The notes beneath the pieces are model-generated. The model was not told where the DNA came from and did no database searches. It saw only the letters and a list, made by a program, of their open reading frames with translations. The position numbers and the translations under genes are program-made. Shown here piece by piece: positions 48,119 to 60,000 of a DNA stretch of 64,000 nt (its first letter is position 1; the number at the start of each line of letters is the position of its first letter). Origin of the DNA: Colletes latitarsis (lineage: Eukaryota > Arthropoda > Insecta > Hymenoptera > Colletidae); the NCBI RefSeq assembly GCF_051014445.1, contig NC_135147.1:28610479-28674478 (forward strand), written 5' to 3'.

Positions 48119-49126
48119 ATGTCGAAATCAAGGAAAAGTAAAACAAGACGCGATAGTGAACAAATAGATGTTAATGTTAAAAGAATAAAGCTGTCAGTGA
48201 ATGATGACAGTGATACAGAGAACGAGAGTAAAAGCAAAGAAGTGTCTGTCGATATTTCTGAACAATTATTATCGTTGGAACGTAATTTGGCTATTGAGTT
48301 AAGAAAGATTACATTCCGTTTACCTGTAGAGTATGTGTATAGTCCACTTGAATACGCATATGATACACATAAAATGTATGTAAAAACGTATTGTGGTACT
48401 ACCAAAAAGATATTGTTTCTTGGAATGAATCCTGGTCCTTGGGGTATGTCTCAAACTGGTGTTCCATTTGGAGAAATAAGTATGGTTCGCGATTGGTTGA
48501 AAATCTGTGGACCAGTTGGAAAACCTGCTAAAGAGCAACCGGATAGAAAAATAACTGGATTTCAATGTAAACGTACTGAGATTAGTGGGAAAAGATTATG
48601 GGGTCTTTTCCAAGAGTTATGTGGAAATCCAGAAAAGTTCTTTGAACATGCGTATTTGCATAACTATTGTCCTATTGCATTAATGGACAAAAAAGGCCGT
48701 AACATCACACCAGCAGAAATAAAGGCAATATAAGCCTTCTTATAAAATTATGTTCATATATTCAATGTCACACATTTTTAGGGTCCAGAACAAATAAATC
48801 TGCAATCTACTTGTGACAAAGCTTTGGCAGATGCAATTCGTCTCTTGAAAGTTGAAATTCTTATTGGTATTGGTGGATATGCAGAGAAACGAGCTTCACT
48901 TGTAGTACAGTCTCATAACTTGCATGTTAAGGTAATCATTAATACTTATACATAAAATATATATGCATTGAATTTAGAGTCCTTTGAATATTTATAAATT
49001 TTACCACATTTTTAGGTTCTGTGTTTACCCCATCCAAGTCCACGAGCTGTAAATAATAAAAATTGGAGTGAAAAAGCAACAAAAAAGTTGAGTGAATTTG
49101 GGTTGCTTGAATGCTTTACCAGTTAG
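48119..49126 (+). CDS. SMUG1: SMUG1, single-strand-selective monofunctional uracil-DNA glycosylase
   Basis: Nuclear base-excision-repair enzyme that removes uracil and oxidised pyrimidines. In Drosophila, which lacks UNG, SMUG1 is the known family member. Exons 48119-48724, 48782-48931 and 49016-49126 give 288 residues. The catalytic motif GMNPGPWGMSQTGVPFGE begins near residue 102, and the leucine-loop motif HPSPRA near residue 258 is intact. A basic Lys/Arg/Ser-rich tail of about 60 residues precedes the domain and probably targets the nucleus. The first coding intron appears to use a GC donor (AAG|GCAATA) with a normal TTTTAG acceptor; with it the frame and family alignment (NITPAEIK then GPEQINLQ) are kept. 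The gene lies 156 bases upstream of ADAT2 on the same strand. Confidence 0.94.
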
Positions 49127-49282
49127 ATGCAGTTACTGAAATAGGAAGACTGACAAAAAAACTGCCATATTAAAACTGTGATTTAAACATGAAAGACGTT
49201 TTTATACTTGCTGTGTTAGTAATATAGCATGTTTCTACATGCGCTATAATTTACAAATATTAAAACAAAAACAAAAAATGTA

Positions 49283-49810
49283 ATGGATACTATGACGTGG
49301 ATGGATGTTGCATTACAAAAGGCAAATGATTCTTTAAAAGTAGGCGAAGTTCCAGTTGGTTGTTTATTTGTATACAATAACAAACTCATTGCTTTAGGTA
49401 ACAATACAGTTAACGAAACACGTAATGCAACACGACATGCAGAGATAAACTGTATAGATCAAGTTTTAGAATTCTGTAAAGTAAATAATTTGGACTATAA
49501 AAAGGTTTTTCCTGATATTGATGTTATTGTTACTGTAGAACCATGCATAATGTGTACATCAGCATTATATCAACTGCAAGTGCGTAACATTACATACGGT
49601 TGCGCAAATGACCGCTTTGGCGGTTGCACTACTGTTTTAGAAATACCTAAAATTTACAATTCAGAAACAAAGATAATAAGTGGTGTAAAGGGTGATATAG
49701 CAATGATTTTGTTAAAAGAATTTTATAAAGGTACAAATCCAAATGCACCTGAGTCAAAAGTGAAAAAGGAACACAAACCAAAAAAATGCCCAAACATAGA
49801 AAGCATATAG
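49283..49810 (+). CDS. ADAT2: ADAT2, catalytic subunit of the tRNA adenosine-34 deaminase
   Basis: Converts adenosine to inosine at the wobble position of several tRNAs as a heterodimer with ADAT3. Intronless here, 175 residues, normal length for the family. The zinc/catalytic motif is HAE (His52, catalytic Glu54), and the second zinc motif is PCIMC (Cys88, Cys91). Further signatures are GEVPVGC and GCANDRFGGCTT. The C-terminus is Lys-rich (KVKKEHKPKK), fitting tRNA binding. The first Met (49283) is used; Met4 is an alternative. The very short gap after SMUG1 leaves little room for a separate promoter. Confidence 0.96.
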   Translation: MDTMTWMDVALQKANDSLKVGEVPVGCLFVYNNKLIALGNNTVNETRNATRHAEINCIDQVLEFCKVNNLDYKKVFPDIDVIVTVEPCIMCTSALYQLQVRNITYGCANDRFGGCTTVLEIPKIYNSETKIISGVKGDIAMILLKEFYKGTNPNAPESKVKKEHKPKKCPNIESI

Positions 49811-49991
49811 TTTTCAATAATTTAAATTTCTTCAACTTGAATAATGAATAAAAAATTTCATGTATAACCATTTTAATATATTATTAATATTGTTTGTTTT
49901 GTACTTATTTATAAACATATAACAATTTTTCATAATAAATGTTAAGAAATATATTTTAACTTTCGAAATTAAGTACTAAAATTAATTTTAT

Positions 49992-51944
49992 TTATGAACA
50001 CCATGAGTGGTCTAGTTCACATTTACCTTGGAACCACCTCACTAGTAATTGATTTCGTAGTGTATAATGCATTAACACCATATTTTTGGTCTGAAAGTAA
50101 CAATCTTAATTTGTAGAAGTACATTAAGAAAAGGAACGATATTTACTAAAGAAAAACTTACTATAGATGGTGGAAAGACTCTGTGGAAGTCCATTTTATT
50201 TTGATGTTCAAGATAACTTTGGGACAGAATGAGTTTAGTTTCATCCGTAAAACACGGGCTACAAAGCTGACATTCTATCCGGAAACAATCTTTACATTCC
50301 GCGCAGAGTTCTGGTAACACCACCAAATTTTTATCAGCTACCATCATTTCTAACTCCACCCTACTACTATGATGAAAATAAAAGTTAGAAAAATAGTTAA
50401 AATTATGTTAAAAATACAGTAAATCCTTGAATTACGAGACAGTGCTCCCTTTACTACAATAAGTCATGCGATGGTCTGACCTTTCGTAAGTAGAGGATTT
50501 ACAGTATTAATAATTTGACTTAAATATTAGATGAATTCATGATAAACAGTGACCTTATTTTCAAGGAATCTTTCTTGATTCTTTGTCCAACGCCGACCAA
50601 TGCGAATGAATTATATATAACTTGTTCGTAAAGCAATTGGTTCGGCGGATAATGAGCAGAAGACAAATTCGGAGACATATTTGCTTCCATGGTGTAGACA
50701 TTCAAGTCTTCGTCAAGGGCAAAATCTATTCTAACTAATTCGAAGAAATTCCTTCCATTTCCGAAACGCTTGGCTGCTTCTTTGATGTGATTTTCCTTCA
50801 GCAATGCGATTTCCTTTATTGCTTCGAACGCAGAACGCCATACCTTCTCAGGATCTTTCCCCTGCGACCTCACGTACGCATCAAACGTATCTTTCATCGA
50901 AAATCCCAAATTAGTGTAATATTGTTTCAGGGATGGAATGTTCCAAATTGGCAGGTAATCGTCGCCTACCACGTACTTATCCAAAATATCCGGATTGAAA
51001 GGATAATATTTGATTGGGCAAAATCTGAACAGGACGTCGCCTTTGTACGCGTATACTCTGAGAGGATCGATGGACGTGATCACAGTATATATTCCAATAT
51101 CAAATTTGTAACCGTCCACGAGAAACGGCCGCTGTATAAATTCTTGCACGAAAGACCCTTCCGCTGTGACGTTTATGTTGCTCGTAGTTTTAACTCTAAT
51201 ACCTCGATGATCATTAGATTTCTCCACGAAAATCTTATCGGGATGGTCGTTAGTGTATCGCAAGAATTCTTGGCGTTGTTCCGGCAATTTGAACGCCGGA
51301 AGTATGTACTGACCCTCCGTCGTCGACAAGTCTACTTTATTCGTGATGTATCCACAACCAGGAAAATGATTAACACGCTGATGAGCTTCCAATTTGCTTA
51401 AGCTAGAAGATAAAGCTCTGAATGGGTAATCGTGTGCCCACAATAAGTCCCAATTTGAATCACTGTTACTTCGTTTAAAACCTAGACGTTCCAATACGGC
51501 GTACACGTGTTTCAAGTATCCAGTATCGTTATTTCTCGCATATATCCAATATAACGGTCTCTTTTCTTCTATCTCGATCACTTTTGTACGTACTGTTATT
51601 AAACTTTCTTTATAGTGGAGAAAAGAAAAGAACAAACAGTATAAAAGTATTGGACCCACCACTGAATATAGAAAAATTTTTAAAAGCACCTTCATTTTCA
51701 AACTCATAATTTTAGGGTAGACCATATGATCGGTATCCTGCAAATATAAATTACACGCTTCCGGTAGATGTTCATTATACTAAATGACATTATAAAAGAA
51801 ACAGTAACGTATATGTTTTACGTGTAAGTATCAAGCATATCCTAGTTCTCGAATATTTTCATTACTCGCTACAAATATTTATAATTGATAAACTTTACAA
51901 ACCCATTTCTTGTCTTCTTTTTCCTGTTTCTTCTTCTCTGACAT
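49992..51944 (-). CDS. TTLL15-type tubulin-tyrosine-ligase-like protein with membrane anchor
   Basis: ATP-grasp TTL-family protein resembling C. elegans TTLL-15 (annotated as a probable polyglutamylase). Exons 51944-51903, 51737-50554, 50360-50162 and 50090-49992 join in phase to 507 residues. A strong hydrophobic segment (FLYSVVGPILLYCLFFSFL) at about residues 34-53 follows a Lys-rich start (MSEKKKQEKEDKK), giving a type II signal-anchor look. The TTL core has DLLWAHDYPF, RVNHFPGCGYITNKVDL, KIFVEKSNDHRGI, YKFDIGIYTVI, LVRIDFALDEDLNVYTMEAN and MSPNLSS; the last carries the Glu and Asn of the ATP/Mg site. A C-terminal module has six cysteines within 20 residues. If the anchor is real, the catalytic part would face the lumen/outside, which is odd for a tubulin ligase. 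Confidence 0.87.
50417..50504. mobile_element. Short MITE in a TTLL15 intron
   Basis: 88 bases within the intron 50361-50553. Left end CAGTAAATCCTTGAATTACG; reverse complement of the right end CTGTAAATCCTCTACTTACG. TA flanks each side, and the ends resemble pogo/Tc1-type termini. Non-coding. Confidence 0.7.
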
Positions 51945-52563
51945 GACTGACCGTATGATTCCAGTATCATTTGTCGATGTACTTGCGATGAAGCACGGTA
52001 TATTTGTGTTTAAAACGCAAAGTTGCAACCAACGAAAGTACCGTTGTAATTTTCCCCGCTACGCTGCTCGTCCTTCAAGTGGGGCGTACGTACGAGAACC
52101 GGTTCTTATTCATAGATCGTTTACCGTGTCCTCCTTTATCGAACTATTTGTGTCAATACTGATGACCGATTGACGAAGAAACTGAAAGATACAAAAGTCA
52201 TTTTTATATAACAAGCAGGTGAACAATTTCTTAATTTAACAAGTAATTTATTACAAACGTATTTGTAACTACCCTTTTAGACCTTCCATATCTGTACAAA
52301 TTTAGATGCGTTAGAAATTACCCGCATTCCGAATTTAAAATCAAGTGCTAATCAATATGTCCAATATCCATTGAAATCGATTACATTAAAAGCATTAGTA
52401 CACGTACAAGTGTATCACTTTTCATATTTCAAAATTTTGAAAGTGTCGGATATCACTATAGCGCGCTACTCTCTTATGCGCACAACTTCGCGCTGGATTT
52501 TAATGGCGCTTCCTGTCTTTTACACTGTTGAAGTGGTGCAGCGAACATCTTTTTAACAGAGAA
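51945..52563. other. Divergent TTLL15 / RpS29 region
   Basis: Holds the two promoters. An open frame on the plus strand at 51,910-52,173 is not protein-like. The right 110 bases are the RpS29 core promoter and short 5' untranslated region. Confidence 0.5.
52511..52530 (+). promoter_or_regulatory. Possible TCT/5'TOP initiator of RpS29
   Basis: A pyrimidine-rich CCTGTCTTTTAC lies about 40-50 bases before the RpS29 start codon. Ribosomal protein genes in insects start transcription at such TCT motifs, giving 5'TOP mRNAs. Position and motif fit; no start-site data are available. Confidence 0.35.
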
Positions 52564-53196
52564 ATGGGTTTTCAAAATATTTGGTACTCGCATCCGCGAA
52601 AATATGGACAGGGATCTAGATCTTGGTAATTATAATTACTTTGTATCTTATTATACGACAAAGAAGTACATTTATGTGATGCTTTGCATAAAACATATTC
52701 AACCGCGTGTTATTGAAGTTACGCTTTTCCAGTAATGAAAATTGAAATATTCGTAACGATTATTTAAACCATGGTTGAAAATAATTACGTCATTATTCTA
52801 CAATGTTTAGATTATACGATAATTGACATTTTAATCAAGTAGAATATATTTTTACATGATGTTGACTATAACCTTAAAATTGGGTTATTGCAAAGTTGCT
52901 ACAAATGTATCTAATTTACGATTCTTTCTTTTCTTTAAATGTTTTTACATGTATATTATTTAAAATAATTTATTTTACAGTCGTGCTTGCGCAAACAGGC
53001 ATGGATTGATTCGCAAATATGGTTTAAATATTTGTCGACAATGCTTCAGAGAATATGCTGCTGATATTGGTTTCAAGAAGGTATGTTATTGCATTTGTTT
53101 TATGCTTGTAATGTATATTTATACCAAAATTGTTTAAATCAATGTATCAGTATTAATATTACTAAATTAACATATTTATTTTTTTAGCTGGATTGA
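52564..53196 (+). CDS. RpS29: Ribosomal protein S29 (uS14)
   Basis: Small zinc-binding protein of the 40S subunit head. Exons 52564-52625, 52981-53080 and 53188-53196 (only Leu-Asp-stop) give 56 residues, identical to the standard length. The zinc ligands are Cys21, Cys24, Cys39 and Cys42. The start MGFQNIWYSHPRKYGQGSRS and end ADIGFKKLD are near-invariant in animals. The first intron (355 bases) was checked for an obvious box C/D or H/ACA RNA; none could be supported. Confidence 0.98.
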
Positions 53197-53876
53197 TGGA
53201 GATACATTATAACTACAGTTCCCCTCCCCCATAAAAATAAATTTAATTTTGGAAATCCTTTAATGCAAAGTTTAATAACATTAAATTTTTTGTTGAGAAG
53301 TGGATTGTGTAAATGAATTGAGAAACAAAAATAAATTATAATGTATCAATCGTGAATTGAAAAGAGAAATATTATTATTTACATCACATATCTTTGAGTT
53401 GTAAAATTCATTTTCCCAATGGGTTATAAAGATGAATCATACACGAGATTTTACGTTATTGTTTCGCCTATCGTAACAATCTACATTTAATAAGATTTAA
53501 AAGAACTTGGTTTTTTCATATAGTTACACCAGTGTTTACATTCTCACCTTTGTACAGTCTAGTAGCTTACCATTGTTGACGACGATTAACCTTTGAATAT
53601 TACATTTTAATTTATAACCTCTATATAATTTTTTGCATTTACTTATTTTCAAATTAACTACATGGAAATGTAGTACCTTAGGCACCGATGAGGTGGCGTT
53701 TCTGATATTTTGTATCATCACGAAAGCACGTGGCCTTCATACTGTCTGCATTCTGTAGCATCGATGTAGAAGCAACGTCGTTGCTGGCATTTTATTATTT
53801 ACCTCAAAGCTCTGCTTACAAAAATTCTAGGATACATACATAAGAATTTAGTTGTAGTTATTAGATACATTACAAT
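53197..53876. other. RpS29 3' flank and TMEM256 upstream region
   Basis: AT-rich. The right 150 bases, which are GC-richer, probably carry the TMEM256 promoter and 5' untranslated region. No further gene is seen. Confidence 0.45.
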
Positions 53877-55038
53877 ATGTATTCTTTACAAGATTCATTA
53901 CTATTTACTAATAAAGTTGTTTGTGGTGCAGCAACGTATATTTGGCAATCAATTCCAACGGTAAGTAACGTATCTTTGTGTAAAGAAAGTAAACGTTTGC
54001 TCATAGGTAAGCACGTGTGTAATCCACTGTTACTGAAAAAAAGATAGCATTTTGCTATTACAAATTTGCTGCCTTTTAATGTGTAAATGTACTTCGTTTA
54101 TAACAAATTTTGTTTTCTATTATCTTTTTATAATAACGTGTTTACTATAAAATAGTAATATAAATTTATATTTTAACAATTATCAAATAATACATTATGT
54201 TATTATAGGGTTAGTATTCTATACAAATTTTGTATGAAAAACTAACCTTTATATTGATAAAAGAAAGGTAATATAACATACATACATATGTAAAAAAAAA
54301 AAATTTGTAATTATTGTATTTGTTCCTAGATACGAAATACCGTACTTAATAAGCCACAGGTAGAAACAAATAATATGTTGCCTTTATGGAAATTAACTAC
54401 AACAAGACCATATATGATCTTTGCTGGCATTAGTGGAGCAAGTGCTGTTATTATTGGTGCTTATTTTGCACACAGTAAGATCAATGATTAGTTTTACATA
54501 TTTAATATGATATAGTATAATAAAATATTTAAGAATCATAAACAATTGTAGAAATATATGTATGCACTGCATGTACAAGATAAAATTTTATATTTTAATT
54601 AACACTTTGAAGAAATGCTTACATCTTAATATACAATTTTAAATTTTAGTTTATATCAGTGAAATATTTGTATAGAATACTTTTCAAGTCATTATTGTTT
54701 CAGGCAAAAATCCAAAGGGCTCTATTGAAAAAAGAGAAATCATTGAAACTGCCAATCGTTATCATTTTTTCCATTCACTAGCATTGTTAGGTTTACCACT
54801 TTGTAGAAAGCCGTTCCTGGTATGTTTGATTTTAGTAGAATGTAAAGAATGTTGTAATTTTATAATCAACTTTATATTTTTTATTGTTATTTAGACTGGA
54901 ACATTCCTAATTTCTGGAATAGTACTGTTTTGTGGAACAAATTACTATTCCGCACATACGGATGACAAACAATTTAATAAAGTTATACCAGTAGGAGGAG
55001 TATGTTTCATATTGGGATGGTTGAGTATGTGTCTTTAA
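53877..55038 (+). CDS. TMEM256 homologue (DUF423 family membrane protein)
   Basis: Small multi-pass membrane protein of the DUF423/TMEM256 family, found from bacteria to animals; biochemical role unknown. Exons 53877-53960, 54330-54474, 54704-54819 and 54895-55038 give 162 residues. Hydrophobic segments: MIFAGISGASAVIIGAYFAH (about 55-74), the loop with NRYHFFHSLALLGLP, then FLISGIVLFCGTNYY and VIPVGGVCFILGWLSMCL. The motif TANRYHFFHSLALLG is the family signature, although the usual GAHGL after the first helix is altered (YFAHSKNPKG). The N-terminal about 50 residues are an extension relative to the human protein and could be a mitochondrial targeting region. Confidence 0.88.
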
Positions 55039-57032
55039 TTTTCAAAGAAACGTGAGATCATATGAAAATGAAAGAAAAATAGCACAAAATGATAGAAATT
55101 AAGAATCGATAATATTATTTGTATACTATGCTTAAAAGTGATTATATTAAAGTATTTGTATTTTCAAATAAAATCTTTTTGTAATTTAAAATGATTTTTA
55201 ATACACGTGTCACTTACGAAACATACTGTACGGGAAAAATATTTTGCCGGCAAACACGTTTTTTATATTTATTGAAATCTACTAAGAAAACATTTTGATT
55301 TGAATAAAATGAAACTTGTTTATACTAATAGATTGATATAAATATAACTTTTGTTTATAATATTACCGACATAGGTTTAGATCGTATTCTAAACCATTAC
55401 GAACTACACGATGCATTTCTAAGTCTTCGTCCCTTGAATATTTTCTTTTACCAATGAGTTTTGTTTCTCTATATTGTGTATGCATTACCAGTTGTAATTT
55501 GTCATTATTTATATTAGAAATGTAATGCAAAAATATAAGTATAACCTGTTTTATGTTTACCGTAAATTATGTAAAATTACGTAGTATGAAAATATTGCAT
55601 AGCGACCAAATAAACTTCACGGAACAGCGTTTAAATAAAAAGTATCATAATGGATGGAACGGCGAAATTTCGACACAACCTTGTAATCTTATTTTAAGTC
55701 AGTTATGGACAACTACTACACACGAACGTAATTAATAATTCGTCGGTTAATTCCTTTATATATATATAAAATAAAAAATCAAAAAATGATGTATATATAT
55801 TGATCATCTCAAGCAATGGTACACAATATAAATGTGAAACAAATAGTCGCGTTTTAATTGTCTTTCTACTTTTGATCAATTCATATGCTCACAATTTTTG
55901 TTTAGAATCACATTTCTACAGAGATATAAGAAAGTAATGTACCTTGTATAATCCATTTGATACACCAGCTTCGCTGACTTTATATCCATTCTATTTCATA
56001 TTATACATTTGTCGTACATTTTTCATAAATAGATACTTTGCCTGTAAGTAAGTGGATATAAGAATTTTCTTCGATTCATATATTATTACGATGACTCGAT
56101 CTGGCGATGCTGGCTGCATTTTTACACAGCTAAGTAAAGTATTAATTGGACTATCTTACCTAGAATAAAAATATCAAATAAGTTTAATTGGTGATACATC
56201 GAATAAACTTAAATATAGGAGTGTTGCACGTCAATTCGCACAGTGCTCGCAGACGCTGTAAATTAAGCAGCGAACACAAGAGATCGATTATGAAAATAAA
56301 ACGATGGGCATTAAACACGCTATTATATTCAAAGTTATTTTTTTTTTCTTGTTTTTTTTTTGTTATGGTGATGAAGCCATGAGCCACTTCATTTTGTAGC
56401 GCACAGTTGTTTACTGATTTTAGCTCGTGACGTTCTCTGCGAATTGTGAGGCATGAGATTGGCGATTCATGGCGGTGCTAAATGCACCACTGATAAAAAA
56501 TTTACTTATACTTATATCTAGTAAACGTCCCTTCAAACTAAATTATATGTAATTAGTATAGAGTTTCATAGCAATATCATTTTCTTGTTACTATTATATA
56601 AAGTATTTATATAGACTTGCGTATATTAAACTATATTTACAACTTTTATTAATTATTGTAACACATCAAAGATAAGTTTCCTAGAACAAGGCTGCTCCCA
56701 CGCTACCTGGTTCGTAATACCACAAGAGGAAACTCATACAGTATAGAGCTAAAACACCATCTTTGCACTTTCCTGATAAAATATATCACAATTCAAATTC
56801 ATAAATAAAAAAGTAAACATCAAATTAGAATTTATTTAAATGAATTGTCGCTAAAATAAAAAAAAAAGTAATCTTCGAAAAAATTCGTATAAAGTGCAAA
56901 ATTGCGATTACTGAGTTTCGAACCGAACGCAGTTATCTTTCCCTTTAATATTTTAATTGTTTGGATAATTGGTCTCAACCTGGGCAATGCGATAGCAAAA
57001 GAGCAAATGGCGCGCCGGTTTTCCATCCGTTT
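55039..57032. other. Convergent 3' region, TMEM256 / TRIP12
   Basis: Expected to hold both 3' untranslated regions; the TRIP12 one may be long. AT-rich with short (TA)n runs near 55,755. A small GC-richer patch at 56,400-56,490 has no recognisable content. No supported exon or RNA gene. Confidence 0.45.
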
Positions 57033-60000
57033 CTAGGAAAGGTGGAATGAGTGTTGTCCTTCTTGTGCAGCTATTCGCAATTTTTCTCGCATTATTTCTA
57101 TAGTTGTGTAATCGGGTAGTTTTAAGTAATTAACGCAAGTCATTACGGATGGTAAGAAATCGTCCGTTTTCATAGACGGATCAAAAGTTTTTCGCACTAT
57201 TGTTAACGGTGGCGTTAAACTCTTAAAACCTGCGAAATAAAGTGCAATTTGATATTATAACGTATTTTATTTCATTTATAACATACGAACACAAAATATT
57301 GAAATATTTACCTCCAACTGGTAATCGCGGTGAACCTGTGACGAATTGAATGAACTGCCTTTGCTCTTCACTGTTGTATTTTGACATAACTTCAAACAAA
57401 AATCGTATCGCACGAGAATCTGGTGTATAACCATGATCCGTCCTACAACATTCTGAAAGCGTTTTCATGTCCCATTGTCCACCAGTTTGTGCATGCCCGC
57501 AGAACACAGCTTCGAGTTCCTCAGGGAAGAATAATCTTAATTGCGACGGCGGAAATACGGATTCGAAGCCTTCCCGAAATGCCTCCATTTGTCTGAAGAC
57601 ACCTTCGTACAAGAACCAATGTACTACCAACTGAAATTCAAATTTAAAAATGGTATGAAACTCCCGATGTATAAAAAAGTAATCAGCATATATTTGGATA
57701 AAATGTTTCGATTGTTCGATAAATATAAATACCTTAATGTACTGATCCAAGTTGTAAATAGTAACAGGTATCTCACTTCCACCCTTTCTTAATTCGATGT
57801 TTTCATAACCAGGTAATTCAAAGACAAGGCCAAGGTCCGAAATTAGACAACCATCTAAATTTAGAAAATTTATTAGCTGTACTTTTTCATGTGGCCTTAA
57901 CGTCTGATCTTTCTCGATCGTTTCCTTTTGTCTAACGATGTCTTGCAGTCTACTAAGAGTTCGATGTATATCTGCACATACATGCGCTAAATCATTTAAC
58001 GTCAATGTATGTTCTTCTCCCAATAACCAACGATAAAAAGTTAAACTAAATGGTAAGTCCAACTGAAAAAAATCAAAAATTGTTAATATTATACAATTGT
58101 AAATGTATTAAATTCAATTAGCAAATAAAAACTTACCATTCTTGAATCGTATATAGCTTTCGCCATAAATTTTCCAAGGAATTTTAATTTTGTTTTAAGT
58201 TTTGCAAGATGGGATACTTTAGTATTCCAGGAGATTGGCATTATGAAAAGTCCATGCGACGGATTAACGTATCCTGTCTCAGTAGTATTTGAACTTCCAT
58301 GCCAAAGATCAAGATCAGCACGTTGTAATTCCCGAGAGACTAGAGCATAAAATTCCAATGTTGGACCAAGACCGGTACCAACCTGCAAAATAGAGTTTGT
58401 AAAATGCTATAAAATTATATACTGATTCATATAAACTATTCACTATAAAAATGATGTAAGTCTATTCTTTTAAAAATAAAGTTTCTGGAAGTAATATCTA
58501 AACAACACGTTGATCATATTAACAGAACATTCACATAATGTAAAAAAAAAAAAGAACAAACCTCGTTAACATATTGCACTTCGAGCAAGGCTCTGCTAGA
58601 CGCTAAGTCTTGTATAACTTGTTCCGCTTGTTTGAGAATATCAGTTCTCGAAATAGTTCTTTTCCTGCGTTCTAAACGTGGTGTAACGCGTTCTTGACTA
58701 TCTGATCCTGATAATTCTGGTGCAGAATCCAAGAGACGTTGCAAAGCTCTATCTCGATCGAACGATGTTGCATAAAGTAATAATTGTCTTGTTTCAAACG
58801 GAAACAGGAATGGACTGTAAAACATTTAGGACCATATTTAATTTACAAAATACGCATTAGTAAATTATTGTTGTGTATTTCGTAATACTAACCAGACTGT
58901 AGCGATTTGTTGTAGCCACAAAGGTAAGTTTCCCGTCATAATAACCAAAGGATCTTGTAGCTGTCTACTTGCTTTCGCAGCTATTTTATTATTAATAAAG
59001 TCTGGTGGGGAAAGTAAGCTTACACATTTTAGGTGAGGAAATAGAACACCCCAATGACGATTTAATGTGTGTAAAAGTCGCAGTAGGCACAAACCGTCTA
59101 ATGAAGCATCAATAATGGTAACTGAGGGTGGCAATGTAGGAGACAAGTAAGGATCAAGTGGACATCGTTGTGGAGGAACTATTCCTTCAAGCCACAAACT
59201 ATCCTCTTTTCGTTTTGAACTGATTTTTGTACTCTTTCCTTTACCTTTGCGGCTACCCTGTGAACTTGAACCTGGTTTTGGTGATGTTGCAGTTTCTTCT
59301 TCTGGTACAGGCCTAAATACAAAAAACTATGAGTAAAATTTCTTTCATTTAAAAAAAAAAAAAAAAAAACATCTTCGTTGATTATTCGATATATCGAAAT
59401 ATATGCTTTAATTTATCGGAGAAATAAGATAACCAAATTAAGATACCTGTAATAAATTGTGTGAGTTTGTACCCATACAGCATCATGACCAAGTGGTGGT
59501 TCACCATCGGCTTCTGCTTCAGAATGATCAATTCCAGAACAACCGAACTGCCTGACGGCTTGATAAACAGTCATATTGAAAGGCAGCACTTCATCTCCAA
59601 TTAAAAATTGGAGTTTGTGTTTTGCTGATCCTTGACTTATAACTACCGCTGCCTGCAAGTTTATGTAGGTTCCAAACAGTATTCCTATTATGTGATTACT
59701 CTGAATGAAAAAATATATATAAACCTTACCAAAGTATCATCTATATCATCTTCACTGTTATCATCATCACTAACCATAGATTCTGCTTCTCGTATTCTAC
59801 CATATCCACGAACCATTAAATATCGTTCAATTGCTTGTACTAACGCAAGAGGATCTATCTTAACAGTACCACCTTTCCACTGCTTTAAATTATTACACTC
59901 TGGATGTCGTTGGAGATTACACTGCAAAATCATAAAGAGTTAAATATAATAATATTGGAAATTAATGCCCGAAACTCGAAAAATTAATTGAAACTTTGAG

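Noticed and set aside
52626..52980. RpS29 intron as snoRNA host
   Set aside because: A TGATGTT resembling box C is present near 52,858, but no matching D box, terminal stem or H/ACA structure was found.
54475..54491. Early stop of the TMEM256-like protein by reading through the donor at 54,475
   Set aside because: The GTAAGA donor and later exons restore the TMEM256 family sequence in phase, so the stop is intronic.
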